Part shown: positions 21,426-32,731 of the stretch, in pieces
How the letters are laid out: each line of letters opens with the position of its first letter
Numbering within the stretch: position 1 is the first letter of the stretch
From: Pieris napi
Taxonomy: Eukaryota > Arthropoda > Insecta > Lepidoptera > Pieridae
NCBI RefSeq assembly: GCF_905475465.1
Contig: NC_062234.1
Coordinates: 11,121,001-11,185,000 of the forward strand
Direction: 5' to 3'
DNA length: 64,000 nt
The notes under the pieces: model-generated
Seen by the model: only the letters and a program-made list of their open reading frames with translations
Told to the model about the DNA's origin: nothing
Databases searched by the model: none
Made by a program: the position numbers and the translations under genes

Positions 21426-22217
21426 GAGCTGATTTACACAGGGTCAGTAACTGACTACAAATTCGAGGCAAGTCAGTGCTGACCCGAAAAAAACCCTGTG
21501 TAAACTGATTTGAAGTCAGTACAGTGGCTTGAAGTCAGCGCTGTCTTGAATATTCGGACACGAATATTTTAAAGTCAGTTGGCGCCCCCCACCACCCGCG
21601 CACCCCCGCGCCAGCCAAATAAACCCCGTGTAAACAGACAAGTCAGTGCGTGTAGAGTGACCACGTTTTTTTCGCTGGCGAAAAAAATAAAGCTTAGCGA
21701 AGACGAAACCTTAAAATTGGTGCAATTATATGGCGAAAACGAGTGCTTTTGGGATATTAAATCCCTAAATTACCGCAATAAAGAAATGCGGTCAACAGCG
21801 TTGCAAAATATGGCTCAACAAATGCAAATCGAAGGGCTCACTTCTACTGAAGTAAAAAATAAAATTAAAGCCATAAGGGCTACATAGTACATATTATTTA
21901 GAGCTCGACAAGATACAAAAATCCACCAGATCTGGCGCTAGTGGGAACGTATATGTCCCAAAAGTCAAGTGGTTTCAAGAACTGGACGGCTTTATAAAAA
22001 ATGCTATTGTAAATAAATAAATAAATTTTTCAACAAATAATTAAATCGTCGTTTCAGTTGTTTTCGCGAATTCATTTTTCCCACTGACTTCACACACGTG
22101 TGGTCATCGTGAGAAACGCACCACTACTACTTACTTCATGTAAACAGTTAAAGTCAGTCGCGGCGCCGACATTGGCGCTGCGACTGACTTGTCTACTTAC
22201 CCTGTGTAAATCAGCCA
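21426..22217 (+). mobile_element. Harbinger-type element carrying a broken MADF ORF
   Basis: Ends GAGCTGATTTACACAGGGT and complement, flanked by TTA at 21423-21425 and 22218-22220. The plus strand at 21670-21887 codes a MADF (DNA-binding, Myb/SANT-like) domain, LVQLYGENECFWDIKSLNY, that meets a TAG. The rest of the domain (VYVPKVKWFQELDGFI) follows in another frame to about 22020. The transposase is missing. Confidence 0.7.
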
Positions 22218-22372
22218 TTACACTCTTCAAGGCAAAGGCAGCCAGTCATTTTAAATAAAAACTTTCCACTTTTATGTTGTACGATCTTTTCATTTCAAAA
22301 TTACCTTGGAATACAATTTTTTTGTAGTAGGTGTACGATTATGCGTTTTTTTTCATCTGGCAGCCCTGTCAG

Positions 22373-22431
22373 ACTGAGCACTGAGCAGTGAGCACAGCAC
22401 TGAGCACAGTGCACACTGCACTGTGCACACA
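22373..22431 (+). promoter_or_regulatory. CTGAGCA/GTGAGCA array upstream of the first DM9 gene
   Basis: A run of CTGAGCACTGAGCAGTGAGC-type units followed by GTGCACA inverted repeats, 67-125 bp before the ATG at 22498. It resembles the arrays upstream of two paralogs at 34.8 and 38.4 kb. A promoter role is inferred only from position and recurrence. Confidence 0.35.
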
Positions 22432-22497
22432 CTTCGTGTTCGTTTCTGTACATGACACATCGTAAACAAATGTGGTGAAACTAGAATTATCGACAAA

Positions 22498-24025
22498 ATG
22501 CAAAAAAATGATGGTAAGCATACATTAATTATATTATTATTGTACATGACTATATTAATATTGTTAGTCTGTAATACATAATATATACAATTACCTTTTT
22601 TTTCAGTGTCTATGTCAATAGAAATTCCATACAAATTGTATAAAGCTGATGCTGGTGGATATAAGTTTAGTTTAAAACCAAATTTACAACTAGAAAACCA
22701 TAATTTCCAACCTGCTCTTCATCTTATCGACAAACATTGTCCACATGACAAATTGTATGAGGTCAGTAAATTTTATTATAGTAATGAGTAATCTTAATTT
22801 GTCATAAACAGGAAAATAATTTAAAAACGGTATAATAATTATTTGGGAAATAACCATATAATATGTTTATAAACTCTTTCCATATAATTGTAATAATATA
22901 TTATAGATTAAAACAACCATTTTCAGGTTCAATTTAATTATGATAAGCACACTGTTTATATTACAACAGGAGAAGGAATACTCACTAGCCTTCCACTTCC
23001 AGATGAGTTCTCAGATTTTAATGAGGTGGAGGTTTGGATGACATGGATCAAAAAAGACATATGTGTAGGAACAAAGAATAAGACATTTTTTACATACCCT
23101 AGGAATATCACTGGCGGGAAGTCAGCTGATAAATTTATTGGATATATAAAATTTGAAACTAATTATGGATTTGATTGGAAAGTCCATGGTATGTCATTTT
23201 TTATTTAGAAATACTTCTGTCTTCTACAGTATTGAAAACATTGGGTTTATTTTAGAATCTCCTGAAGTGTATAAAATGCCCCTAGAAAAAAATTTAAAAG
23301 GAGGGAAATTGCATTGGGTATCTATCGAAGATCACAAGTTACCACAAGATGCAATGATAGGTGGATTTGAGAAGAATCCAATATATATAGCTAGAGCTAT
23401 GTATTCTGGGTCACTCTGTCCTGGAAAATATGTGCCTGAAGAAGGAAAAGCTTATGTAGCTTGGGGTGGAGAGGAACATGAAAAAAGCAATTTTCAGGTA
23501 TTTTTAATTTATTATTTTTTCTTATTAATATTTAGTGTAAAAGTAATATTTATTGTACTTATCAAAAAAAAATCTAACTTCTAAATACTTATCTGTGTAG
23601 AATTCATGATAATGTGTTACAGTCCTTTGACTACATTAGTTTCATTTTCCTAATAAATTATATTGTAATGCAATTAAGATGTTACAATGATATTATTTAT
23701 CCATTATTTGTTTTAGATACTATGTGGATATAATGCTAAGTGGGTGTTATGTTCTGATGACAATATTCCAGAAAATGCATTTGTAGCTGGCACATCAGAA
23801 ATCCAGAATGAACCTCTATATATAGGAAGAGCTTTTATTGATTATAAGTTAATAGTGGGTAAAGTTCACATGCTGTATAAGACATGCTATTTGCCGTATC
23901 AAGGTGAAGAAATAGAAGTGCAAGACTATGAAATATTACTTGATTTGAGCATTAAACCAAAAGGTTATCCTTGTCGTGGGAAATGTAAAGTTAATGTCTT
24001 CAACAAAGACCTTACATGTATTTAA
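22498..24025 (+). CDS. Methyltransf_FA + DM9 paralog 1
   Basis: Exons 22498-22513, 22607-22761, 22927-23188, 23256-23497 and 23717-24025; 984 nt, 327 residues. Exons 2-3 code one Methyltransf_FA domain, the domain first described in farnesoic acid O-methyltransferases (core EVEVWMTWIKKDICVG). Exons 4 and 5 each code one DM9 repeat (MIGGFEKNPIYIARAMYSG and LYIGRAFIDYKLIVGKVH). The tail is Cys-containing (PCRGKCKVNVFNKDLTCI), unlike its acidic-tailed sisters. The first coding exon is 16 nt, as in all five family members here. No signal peptide. DM9 proteins in insects and molluscs have been linked to sugar binding and immunity; enzyme activity is unproven. It is convergent with the next gene. 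Confidence 0.85.
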
Positions 24026-24645
24026 ATAATTAATTCAATGAAAATACAGTAATATATTTGCATCATTTTACGAGTTTTTTGTTAATGTTACTGTTTATTA
24101 TAACTATAAAGTCTACAAAGCAGACAGTGCCTTTATATGAATTAAGATCTTACAGTAGAATTATGCAGTTAAAAGTAATTTTTAGGCCCCTACCAATGGA
24201 TTGTCCAACTCAGACAAATTTAATGATAATGTGTTATCGAAAAAGATGGTGAAAAAAAAAATTACATTCACATACAAAACATATATGTAAGTAACTATGT
24301 ATGTTCTATATTGTTAGTGTGCCATATAAAAAATAAGTTATTATCTATGTTTATGTCTACATTTATCAGTAGTATTTGTGTCCAGAGCGATCTTCATATT
24401 TTCATAACCATGGTCCAGAATCATACACAAAGAGAAATAGTTAAGATTTAGGAAATGCAACTACGAAATAATAAAATAATTATTTATATAAATATAGGTT
24501 ACTCATGTACTTGCTCTCATAGCAAAAAGCAATTCCTGATAATAGACAAGATTGTTATTTATAAATTTTAGTCTGTTCCTTATTTTAATAATATTTGGTT
24601 CACTTTAAAAATATAATATTCAGGACATTGGATTTATTAATTAAA
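24026..24645. other. Gap between convergent DM9 paralogs
   Basis: About 620 bp of AT-rich sequence holding the 3' UTRs of both genes. No repeat or further ORF is supported. Confidence 0.5.
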
Positions 24646-26121
24646 CTAAGCTCCCCAGTCATCTGGTAGGTTCTGGTCAGTATCTTCACATTTCATAATA
24701 GGTGTTGTATTGCTATTAATAAATCTTGGATTAGAGTAAGGTGCAACTAATATTTCATAATTATTTTCATAAGCTGTATCTTCCTTATAAGCAAAGTAAC
24801 ACACTTTATGTGATGGGGCTACTTTGCCAGGTATAATATGCCCATCGCGAAAAGCTCTACCAATGTACATAATTTCTCTACCTTCATATTCTGTATAACC
24901 TCCAGGGATTGCCCCTGAGGGTATTACGTTACTAGTTGTTGATAACCAAAGGCAATTAAGACCACAAAGAATCTGAAAATGATATTTTTTTTACTAAACA
25001 TGTGCTGTTAAAAATATATTTAATTAATATATGTTTAAAAAAGTCAGGTACATCAAGTATTGCAATGCTTATTATTTTAAGACCATGAGGTCATAAAATT
25101 GTAAAAACCATAACTTAAAAATAGGAAATTTTTTAACATGAAATTAGATTACTGCTATACCTCCATTTCATGTTTTAAATGGCTTTCTGAACCCCAAGCC
25201 ACAAAGCCACACCTCAGAGATGGTACATATTTTCCAGGTGTCAGTGAGCCTTCGTGAGGTGCTCTCATTATGTAGAGAAATTCATTTTCAAAGCCACCTA
25301 TCAAAGCCCCATATGGTAGTATACCATCATATGGCACCCAATAAGTCATACCACCATTGATAGGTTTCAGAATAGGTCTCTCAATATTTGGTGGTGCTGA
25401 AAGGCAGAAATTGACCTAAATTAACTATATGGGATTAAACTTCTAACCTAACAATATAATTTACTACTTACAAACAAATTTCCAAGAAATTAAACTTTCA
25501 TTGTTCCATTGACAAAATGTTACATATTTTAACTGTCTATTATTAATTTCATATGAAAAGATTGGTATTGTTGTACCAAAACTAAACAATTCGACTTTAT
25601 TGCCAAACCAGGCCAAACAGAATTTCTTATATTTGTTGTGAGTAAGGAGATTAGGTGTTGGTGTTTGACAAATCTTATATCCATATTCTTCAATTCCTGA
25701 ATGCTCACCCAGAATTACCTATATTAAAACAACTTCTTAAGAATATGTCAAAGAATCTTGTTAGACATTATAATTTTTAAATATTCAAATTTATTTAATT
25801 GTTACACTTGTATTAATATTATGCAGCAATGTTACTATCTTTCCTTCTATATATAGCGAGATACAGGAAAATATTTTATATAATACTAACCCAAGTTATC
25901 CGGGAGTTTCTTGGATAATCAGCAAGTCCAATTTTAGCATTTCTTGAAGACTTAATAGCAAATTGTAAACAGTTACCGGTGAACTTGTAAAAAATATTTT
26001 CGTGTCGCGGTATTGCTGATAATTCTGAATTAAATAAATTTGTTTGGGTTATAATAATCACCTTTTCCTAGGTATAGATATTCGTATTAAAATTCTAGTT
26101 CTTACCAATTAAATCACCCAT
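24646..26121 (-). CDS. Methyltransf_FA + DM9 paralog 2
   Basis: Exons 26106-26121, 25891-26024, 25472-25718, 25161-25396 and 24646-24972; 960 nt, 319 residues. The first exon codes MGDLI. Exons 2-3 give a Methyltransf_FA domain (KFCLAWFGNKVELFSFG). Exon 4 gives DM9 repeat 1 (LIGGFENEFLYIMRAPHEG) and exon 5 gives DM9 repeat 2 (MYIGRAFRDGHIIPGKV). It ends LPDDWGA. Exon 4 is 236 nt, exactly as in paralogs 3 and 4. It is closest to paralog 3 (shared WVPYDG and NIERP segments) and is probably cytosolic as there is no leader. Function is unknown beyond the domains. Confidence 0.86.
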
Positions 26122-26394
26122 TTTATTTTACCGTCGTTTATTGCACTAAAAAGTTTTGTAATTAGATTATAATTTTATACCTATTTTTTTAAATATTATT
26201 TTTTCGGGAAAATGGGTAAACAAATTAAGACAGAAGACTTCAAATAAAAACCATAGAGTACATTAGTGTTGCGCACCTCATACATGAGGCACGGGGCACC
26301 TCAAATTTCACACTCAAAGTTGTCAAATGTCGCATCACCTCAAACACACATTTTGTACCCGTGTACCGCTTCAAACTCGTTGAGGTATTTCAAA

Positions 26395-27221
26395 CAGTGT
26401 GACCAGATTTTAATAGACGAATCTACTGCTTGTGGAGGTTAAAAACTACTGAATTCTACCAAAAGGAACGAGAAAATCTATTATATTTTTTTGCTGTTGT
26501 GTTACAACGTAAAACATGAATGTTTTCTTGATAAAACGATAGAATAATAAAAATAAGAATTTAATTTAAAAGAAACCAAGTTTTTTTTTTTTAATTAAAT
26601 TCTTAATAAAAATATAATTAAACAAAAATGTATAAAATGATACTTAAAGTAAAGATTTTTCGTCTTTATGTTGGGTAACATTGTCTGTCATAAAGCAATT
26701 TTGAGTCCATTAACTTGAACATACTTCTGTCAGATCTATTGACTGAAGCGGAGTAGTTTTTATATAATTTATCTTCATACAGCAACTTAAAATGGAACTC
26801 ATCATGTTTTGTATGTCTGTTTAAATTTTATGAATAAGGGTCTGATCACTTTGAAAAATAACGTAAAATTTACATAACCAACTTTAAATAAGGGATCTTG
26901 CTTCTATTCATTGCGATATCCTTGTGTATATTTATGTTTCATTTTAAACTCGATTATATAAATTCTCAATAAAGGAATTCCCACATCTCACTCTATGCTC
27001 ACGGCACGAATGGTAACAAAGAATAAACATTAAATAGTTATAATCCAATCGATGAAAGAGGAATACCTCGCTTTTATTCGATATGCCAAAAAAAGTACTA
27101 GAATAACTGAAAAGCGTGAATTCTACTAAAATATACCAAATAATTTTGACATACTAAATTCTGTTGAGAGTACCTCAAAATCTACCAAAAAAGTAGAAAT
27201 CTACTAAATCTGGTCACACTG
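26395..27221. mobile_element. 827-bp hAT MITE, 8-bp duplication
   Basis: Ends CAGTGTGACCAGATTTTA and its complement, flanked by perfect 8-bp copies ATTTCAAA (26387-26394 and 27222-27229). The interior is AT-rich with repeats of TCTACTAAA/TCTACCAAA and no coding. It was inserted in older repeat-like sequence rich in CACCTCAAA (26270-26390). Confidence 0.8.
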
Positions 27222-27229
27222 ATTTCAAA

Positions 27230-28370
27230 CGCGGGCTAGGCGCTGAATGTGATTGATGCGGTGAGTCGTATGTCATGAATGAGTGAACGGTTGAGATGAA
27301 TTGTTTTGTCTTATTCTCCCATCCCATGTAGGACAATGACAATAGTTAAAAAAAAGAGAACTATGCGCATTGATACTGCGCATGCGCAATAACATTTAAT
27401 TAAGATTTATAAAAAAAAGTTAATTATTATTAAATTACAGGATAATGAAAGCCGAACAGTTGTTTATTTTGAACGAACAGTTATTGAATAGTTCTAAACT
27501 ATTAGAAAAAAAATAAAAACATCCATAGTTCGTGCCAAAGTGAGGGTCAATTTTTTTATAATTAAAAAAAAATAAAATAAGAACGAACAAAAAATTTTTT
27601 TGATAGAACAATGAAGAACAGTTAACGAACAGTTGATAGAGCCAAAAAAAAAGTGCAAAAAATTAATTTCCCCCCGCCAACTTAAGGTTCCCTGATTAAA
27701 TCGATATTATTGAATGAGTGACAGTGACTGTTCACTGTGACATATTATTGTAATTGGTTTTTGTTTGCATAAAGAACTTGACTTTTTGAAGTTATACTTC
27801 TTTAGGCGCGTTATGAAAAATTTATGAGAGTGAAATTTTACGATGCGCGCGCACCGTTACACAAAATTAAGAGCGTGAAGTTGCCCACGGAAGATCCTAC
27901 GGCATTGGACATAATTTAAAAACAACATTCGAATAATAATAGAATTTATGTTACACTTAATATGAGAATGTGAAATATGAGAATAATAATAAATATTTAT
28001 TTATTTAATTTTACAAATGTAAATTGAACTTTATTAACTATAATGACTCCTTTTCCAGTATTTGATTATTTAATTGTAATTTATTATTTGCTTGCAATCA
28101 AAAACTATTTTTAATAATGCCAAAGAAGTATAACTTCTTACGCGCGTACATAAGTACACTCACCCTTTTTTATTTATTTATTTATGATCGAAAGACCTGC
28201 GCCATAGAGACAATGGGTTCGTACATAAAGCGACTAACAGTACAGAACAGAATCCTCAAAAATCCTTAACTCATTTTATGAAATGAGGTGGGACAACAAA
28301 CACTTCAATTTCGTTTGTCCTACCCATCACTAGAGTACATGTAAATGGTACTGACAAAAGTGACAAATGA
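27230..28370. repeat. AT-rich gap with a small GAAGTTATACTTCTTT inverted-end element
   Basis: No gene. GAAGTTATACTTCTTT near 27788-27803 and its complement near 28125-28140 bound about 350 bp. The same nearly palindromic end recurs at 35.3 and 37.36 kb. Repeats of GAACGAACAGTTA occur at 27460-27630. Confidence 0.35.
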
Positions 28371-28558
28371 AAAAGCGCGGGAAACTTCGTTCATGGTAGA
28401 CGTATTTTTCATGGTGGTGAATATTTAATTTAATTTCACTAGTTAAAACGCAGAGGATAAGCTGGTAGTTTTAATTTTTGTATTATATGTAATCTTTATA
28501 TCATATTTGTGTATAGTGTCATCGTGTAGTCGGTAAGTTTTTGTAATTTCTGTAAATA

Positions 28559-29938
28559 TTGTATGAACAAGCCCCCCGATCTAGGTCGGGGGGAAGCTTA
28601 TGCAATGTAGAAGATGAGTCAATTTTAATTAAAAAGGTTACTTCAAAACCTATATCTCAATCCACGTCATCTCCACACTTGCAAAATAATAATAATTCAC
28701 ATAGTACATCCTCTCGACCATCAACATCTTACACGGAAAATTCAAATAACTCTCAAGACTCTAACGCGGGAAATTCAAACAACACCACAGCTTCAGCAAC
28801 CAATACAGACCCCCGTTCGATTGGCCGTACTGAATATGTTTCTACCGATGTTTCTCCTTATTTAATACATGTTCAACGTATTCAAAGTACACCTGACGAC
28901 GGGACCATTCTCCATCCAATAACATTTGGCAATTTTTTAAAGCAGATCAAATTTAATAATATTATTCCCGGAAGTGTAAAGCGTCTAGGAAGCAGGTGCG
29001 TAGTTGGCTTTTCCGATTATAAACACGCCAATAATTTTCTTAACTGCAATCTTTTGGAAACGAAAAAGTTAAAAGCCTTCATTCCCACTTTCAGCGTAAC
29101 AAGAATGGGTCTAGTTCGCGGGGTCCCTGTAGATTGGAGTGTAGAGGAAGTTCAACAAAATGTATCCGTACCTATAGGCTGCGGCAAAATACTTAAAATA
29201 AGACATTTGAATCGCAAGGTAAAAATTAATGACTCGGTTTCTTGGAAACCCTCTGAATCAGTTGTAATAACATTTGATGGGCAAGTTTTACCAAAAAGGT
29301 TTTTCATGTGCTATAATGTTCTTCCAGTAGAAATATATATTTATCCTACCATACAATGCTATAAATGCTGCCGTTATGGTCATACCAAACTTCAATGTCG
29401 TTCTAAGACTCCAATATGTTATAACTGTGGAGGTCAACATGCAGGTGTATCATGTGACAGGTCAGATAAAGATCCTCTGTACTGTGTAATGTGTGAAGTC
29501 GAAGGGTCCCATTCAGCGATAGATAAGTCATGTCCAGAATTTGTGAGACAGACAGAAATCAGAGTTAAAATGGCTCAGAGCTGCATGTCTTATGCCGAAG
29601 CCAGTAAATATTTTTCTTCTGTTAAGCCTTCATACGCAGATGCATTAAGTTCAACAATTCCGGAAGTACCAAAACCCGTATATTCTTCCGCAGCGAAGTC
29701 TGTATCTCGTAATAATTCTACTAATGCCTCATATAAAAAGACAGTATTCTTAAAACCTCGCTCTCCTCCTAAACCACAACATGGTTATGATCGTGTTGCT
29801 CATAATAATGTTTTAAAAGACTTCCAAGTTCCAGAGCCTAAAAATGGCAGTGCTTTGGTTGGTCACAAAAATAAAGAAGAAGAAAAATCTGATGTATTAG
29901 AAATGATACTAGCATTATTAACTACTTTAATAAACTAA
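28559..29938 (+). CDS. Jockey-like ORF1 (nucleic-acid-binding, zinc knuckles)
   Basis: An open frame of 459 codons without a good ATG at its start; the natural ATG at 28563 is out of frame because of a deletion. A Ser/Asn-rich N-terminal part is followed by an RRM-like region and then three zinc knuckles: CYKCCRYGHTKLQC, CYNCGGQHAGVSC and CVMCEVEGSHSAIDKSC. The PRE_C2HC-plus-knuckle order is that of Jockey-clade ORF1 proteins, which bind the element's RNA. It is disabled as a gene. Confidence 0.75.
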   Translation: MYEQAPRSRSGGSLCNVEDESILIKKVTSKPISQSTSSPHLQNNNNSHSTSSRPSTSYTENSNNSQDSNAGNSNNTTASATNTDPRSIGRTEYVSTDVSPYLIHVQRIQSTPDDGTILHPITFGNFLKQIKFNNIIPGSVKRLGSRCVVGFSDYKHANNFLNCNLLETKKLKAFIPTFSVTRMGLVRGVPVDWSVEEVQQNVSVPIGCGKILKIRHLNRKVKINDSVSWKPSESVVITFDGQVLPKRFFMCYNVLPVEIYIYPTIQCYKCCRYGHTKLQCRSKTPICYNCGGQHAGVSCDRSDKDPLYCVMCEVEGSHSAIDKSCPEFVRQTEIRVKMAQSCMSYAEASKYFSSVKPSYADALSSTIPEVPKPVYSSAAKSVSRNNSTNASYKKTVFLKPRSPPKPQHGYDRVAHNNVLKDFQVPEPKNGSALVGHKNKEEEKSDVLEMILALLTTLIN

Positions 29939-29967
29939 AACTTACTGAAACCGTCCCACGTTGCCTC

Positions 29968-31120
29968 CAGGGCCGCGCCGCCCATATGTGCGAAGTGTGC
30001 GGTGCACACAGGCGCTAAGACAATAAGGGCGCCGCCACCGAAATTATTTATACTAACTACACTACAATATTCTTACGTACGCTTTAAGTTTCATTTTACG
30101 CTTTGGGTTTAAGTTTACATTAATTACTCAGAGCTTAGCAAATCAAAAGAAAGGCCGCTGCGCCGTGAGTTGTTAGAGTGTGTTTATGTCTAATGATTTC
30201 AATAATATGCCGACATACCTTGATAAAATCCATAATGAACTAATTTTTATATTCGGTAACCAAATTCAACATTTTATTTTTAATTTATGTCAAATTAATA
30301 AATATTTTTCAATAATACTGGATTGTACTCCTTACGTTTCACACGAAGAGCAAATTAGTATGATAATAAGATTTTATTGGAAGTAAGAGAGGATTTCCTA
30401 GCTTTCTGTCCAATCATAGATACAACTGGCCCTGGAGTAACGTCATTTATAATAGAAAAACTAACCGAAATTAATTTGGACATAAACAATTACTTAAGGG
30501 GACAAGGCTATGATAATGGCTCAAATATCCGCGGTAAGAATATTGCGGGATGTAAATCTCCGCGCTTTTTATGTACCGTGCGCTAGCCATAGTTTAAATT
30601 TAATAGTAAACGACACTGCCAACCTCATACACGACTGGGTTTTTTAATATTGTGCAAGAATTATGTATATAAATATTTTTCGTCCTCTACTAAAAGATGG
30701 GATTTATTACAAAGATATGTCATAAATCTGACCTTAAAAACGGTTAGATAAAGCATCATAAATAAACTATGTAACAATTTAATTCGCGGTTTATTTTTCA
30801 CGGCAATTGCCAAGCGGACGTTTTACCTATTTAAGAAAATATTATTTAAGTAAGTATATTAAACTAAAGAAAATTTTTCTTTCGGTCGAAATTAAAAAAT
30901 TATAAAAAATACATTGAAACTTGAAGATTCGTAAAAAATAGGCCGAAAAATATAAATAGTTCCCTCAAAGGCCTGCAACACACCCGCTAAAAATGTCTAC
31001 CTATGGGCTGCGATGACTGCCATTTTTGTCCGTCCCTCAGGCTCGTTTGCCCCCTATAAAAAAAAGGAGGCGCTTCGTGGGTTTCGCACACAGGCGCTGC
31101 CGGGAGTCGGCGCGGCCCTG
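29968..31120 (+). mobile_element. hAT element with DUF4371-type transposase remnant
   Basis: Ends CAGGGCCGCGCCG and complement, flanked by perfect 8-bp copies GTTGCCTC (29960-29967 and 31121-31128). Inside, 30180-30780 codes a broken transposase: KYFSIILDCTPYVSHEEQIS, IIDTTGPGVTSFIIEKL, RGQGYDNGSNIRGK and CASHSLNLIVND, in shifting frames. These are the DD-rich motifs of the DUF4371 / ZMYM-like hAT branch. It sits between ORF1 and ORF2 of the LINE. Confidence 0.82.
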
Positions 31121-31128
31121 GTTGCCTC

Positions 31129-31985
31129 TATTAATGAAAAAATTAAATAATTTAATGTCATTAAAAATAATGGATTCCAAGATAATTCAATGGAATTGCA
31201 GGAGTGTTGTTCCAAAGAAACATGATTTAATATATTTGATAAATAAACATTCTCCCGTTGTTGTTGCGTTATCTGAAACGTGGTTGAAGCCAGGGTACCT
31301 ATTTAGGATCCCAGGATATACCTGCTTGCGTGATGATAGATTTGATGGCCATGGTGGCGTAGCATTACTTGTCAGGAACTCAATTAATTTTTCTGAAATA
31401 GCGTTTTCTTCATTAATCTCTAATGATGCCATTAATATTGTCGGCATAAAAATTGATAACATTTCTATAGTTTCCATTTACCTAGCTCGTTCCTCTTTTG
31501 TTATTCTCAATAGCGTTAATAATTTACTTTCTTCACTTAGTCGTCCATTCCTTCTATTGGGTGACTTTAACTCTCATCACCAAATGTTTGGTTGTGGCAC
31601 TACTGACTCCAATGGTGTACGTTTAGTTGAAATATTAGATTTACATAATTTGTGTTTACTTAATACTGGCTCACCAACTAGACGTACAAAGCCTAATGAA
31701 AAGCTTAGCGCGGTTGACTTATCAATTTGTACTCCAGATCTTGCTTCTTCTCGTTCTTGGTACACTTCATCATCTACTTTTGGCAGTGATCATTTCCCGA
31801 TTATCATATCCTCACTTATTAGACGCTCTCCTTATCAAAAACGACAACCTCGTGTGAAATATAAATTAAATAATGCTGATTGGCTTGCATTTAAAATCCT
31901 TGTCGAATCTAAAATAAATGATTTGCCTGAATTAGTTAGCGGTGGTGAGACCAATTCCTCGAAAGCTTTGGCTACATGTTTCAGG
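31129..31985 (+). pseudogene. Jockey-like ORF2, endonuclease domain only
   Basis: Codes the apurinic-type endonuclease of a non-LTR retrotransposon: QWNCRS near the start, ALSETWLKP, LLLGDFNSHH, SAVDLSI and the terminal SDHFPI. This enzyme nicks target DNA to prime reverse transcription. The frame changes near 31977 (QVDIPMQYATRNNNYR continues in another frame), then a MITE follows. The reverse transcriptase is absent. Confidence 0.8.
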
Positions 31986-32030
31986 TTGATATACCTATGC
32001 AGTATGCTACTCGAAATAACAATTATAGGC

Positions 32031-32215
32031 AGCGGCACGTAAGTCTAGCGCTGGCCGATACGTGGAGGGGATTGCTGCGCATGTGTACTATCGCGCGGGG
32101 GACGGAATGCGACTGGAGAGCCAATCGACGCTACGCGCGCCCGCTAGCCCCCCTCAGGTACCTTATTTTTTTACTTCTGCGCAATAACGGTCAGCGCTAG
32201 AGTTTCGTGCCGCTA
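32031..32215. mobile_element. 185-bp GC-rich MITE
   Basis: Inverted ends AGCGGCACG plus TCTAGCGCTG, at 32031-32060 and 32186-32215. It is GC-rich (GCGCGGGGGACGG, CTACGCGCGCCCGC) within AT-rich surroundings. A target duplication was not found. After it, 32216-32730 is AT-rich with no supported gene. Confidence 0.5.
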
Positions 32216-32731
32216 CTTGTACATAGTAGAGGTGCTGGCAAACAACACTATTAAGTGTTAATAGGTCGATAAAATAACTATCTTATCTTAAGGCTCAAGC
32301 TATCTGGATTCCAATGTCTCATTTCCTCTTGTGTATGTTACATCTACCGTTTGCTCACCTATGCCATAGTCAGCTGTCAGACGCTTCTCCACATTTGACT
32401 TTACCTCTTGTCACCATAAGATCTGGTAGGCGGTTTAGGGATTAGATAATAGATTTATAAATAGTAAATGGAAAGAGGCCTCAGAACCTTTTTACGTAAA
32501 CAACAATAAGCAAATTTCCCACTAAGATTTTTTTTGGACTCACATGCAAAAGCTTTTGGGGAAAGGATTTGTTTTTATTGATCAATACCAAACTTAAGTG
32601 ATTTCATTTTGGACTAAAGCCCAGAAAATAATGTATGGTATCTATGTACACTTGTACAAAGACAAGGACAGCAGATCATGAAATAAAAGACTTAATTATA
32701 ATATTTTTTTATTTTATCTAGGTCTTCTGTG

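Larger units (their letters stand above)
20618..22270 (+). pseudogene. Zinc-finger transposon ORF remnant split by two insertions
   Basis: From ATG at 20618 the frame reads GTPKKYCQKRRAFCN. After a frame change it reads GKDLFKARCTVCDVEMVSKY, then GVLKLHSS once the insertions at 20776-21377 and 21426-22217 are taken out. The C-x2-C spacing with a following Leu-x-x-His resembles the BED-like finger at the start of hAT-type proteins. No transposase core is visible, so it is a fragment. Confidence 0.4.
28371..32030 (+). mobile_element. Jockey-like LINE, defective and interrupted
   Basis: The 5' end matches the fragment at 4.1 kb. ORF1 (28559-29938) and the start of ORF2 (31129 to about 31985) are separated by a hAT insertion at 29968-31120. 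About 210 bp just after the ORF1 start codon is deleted compared with the other copy, which puts the true ATG out of frame. ORF2 is cut after the endonuclease domain by a frame change near 31977 and a MITE at 32031. No reverse transcriptase remains. Confidence 0.78.

Noticed and set aside
20317..22370. hAT ends CAGAGTGACC / CAGGGCTGCC around the zinc-finger remnant
   Set aside because: The two ends match poorly and no 8-bp duplication is present.
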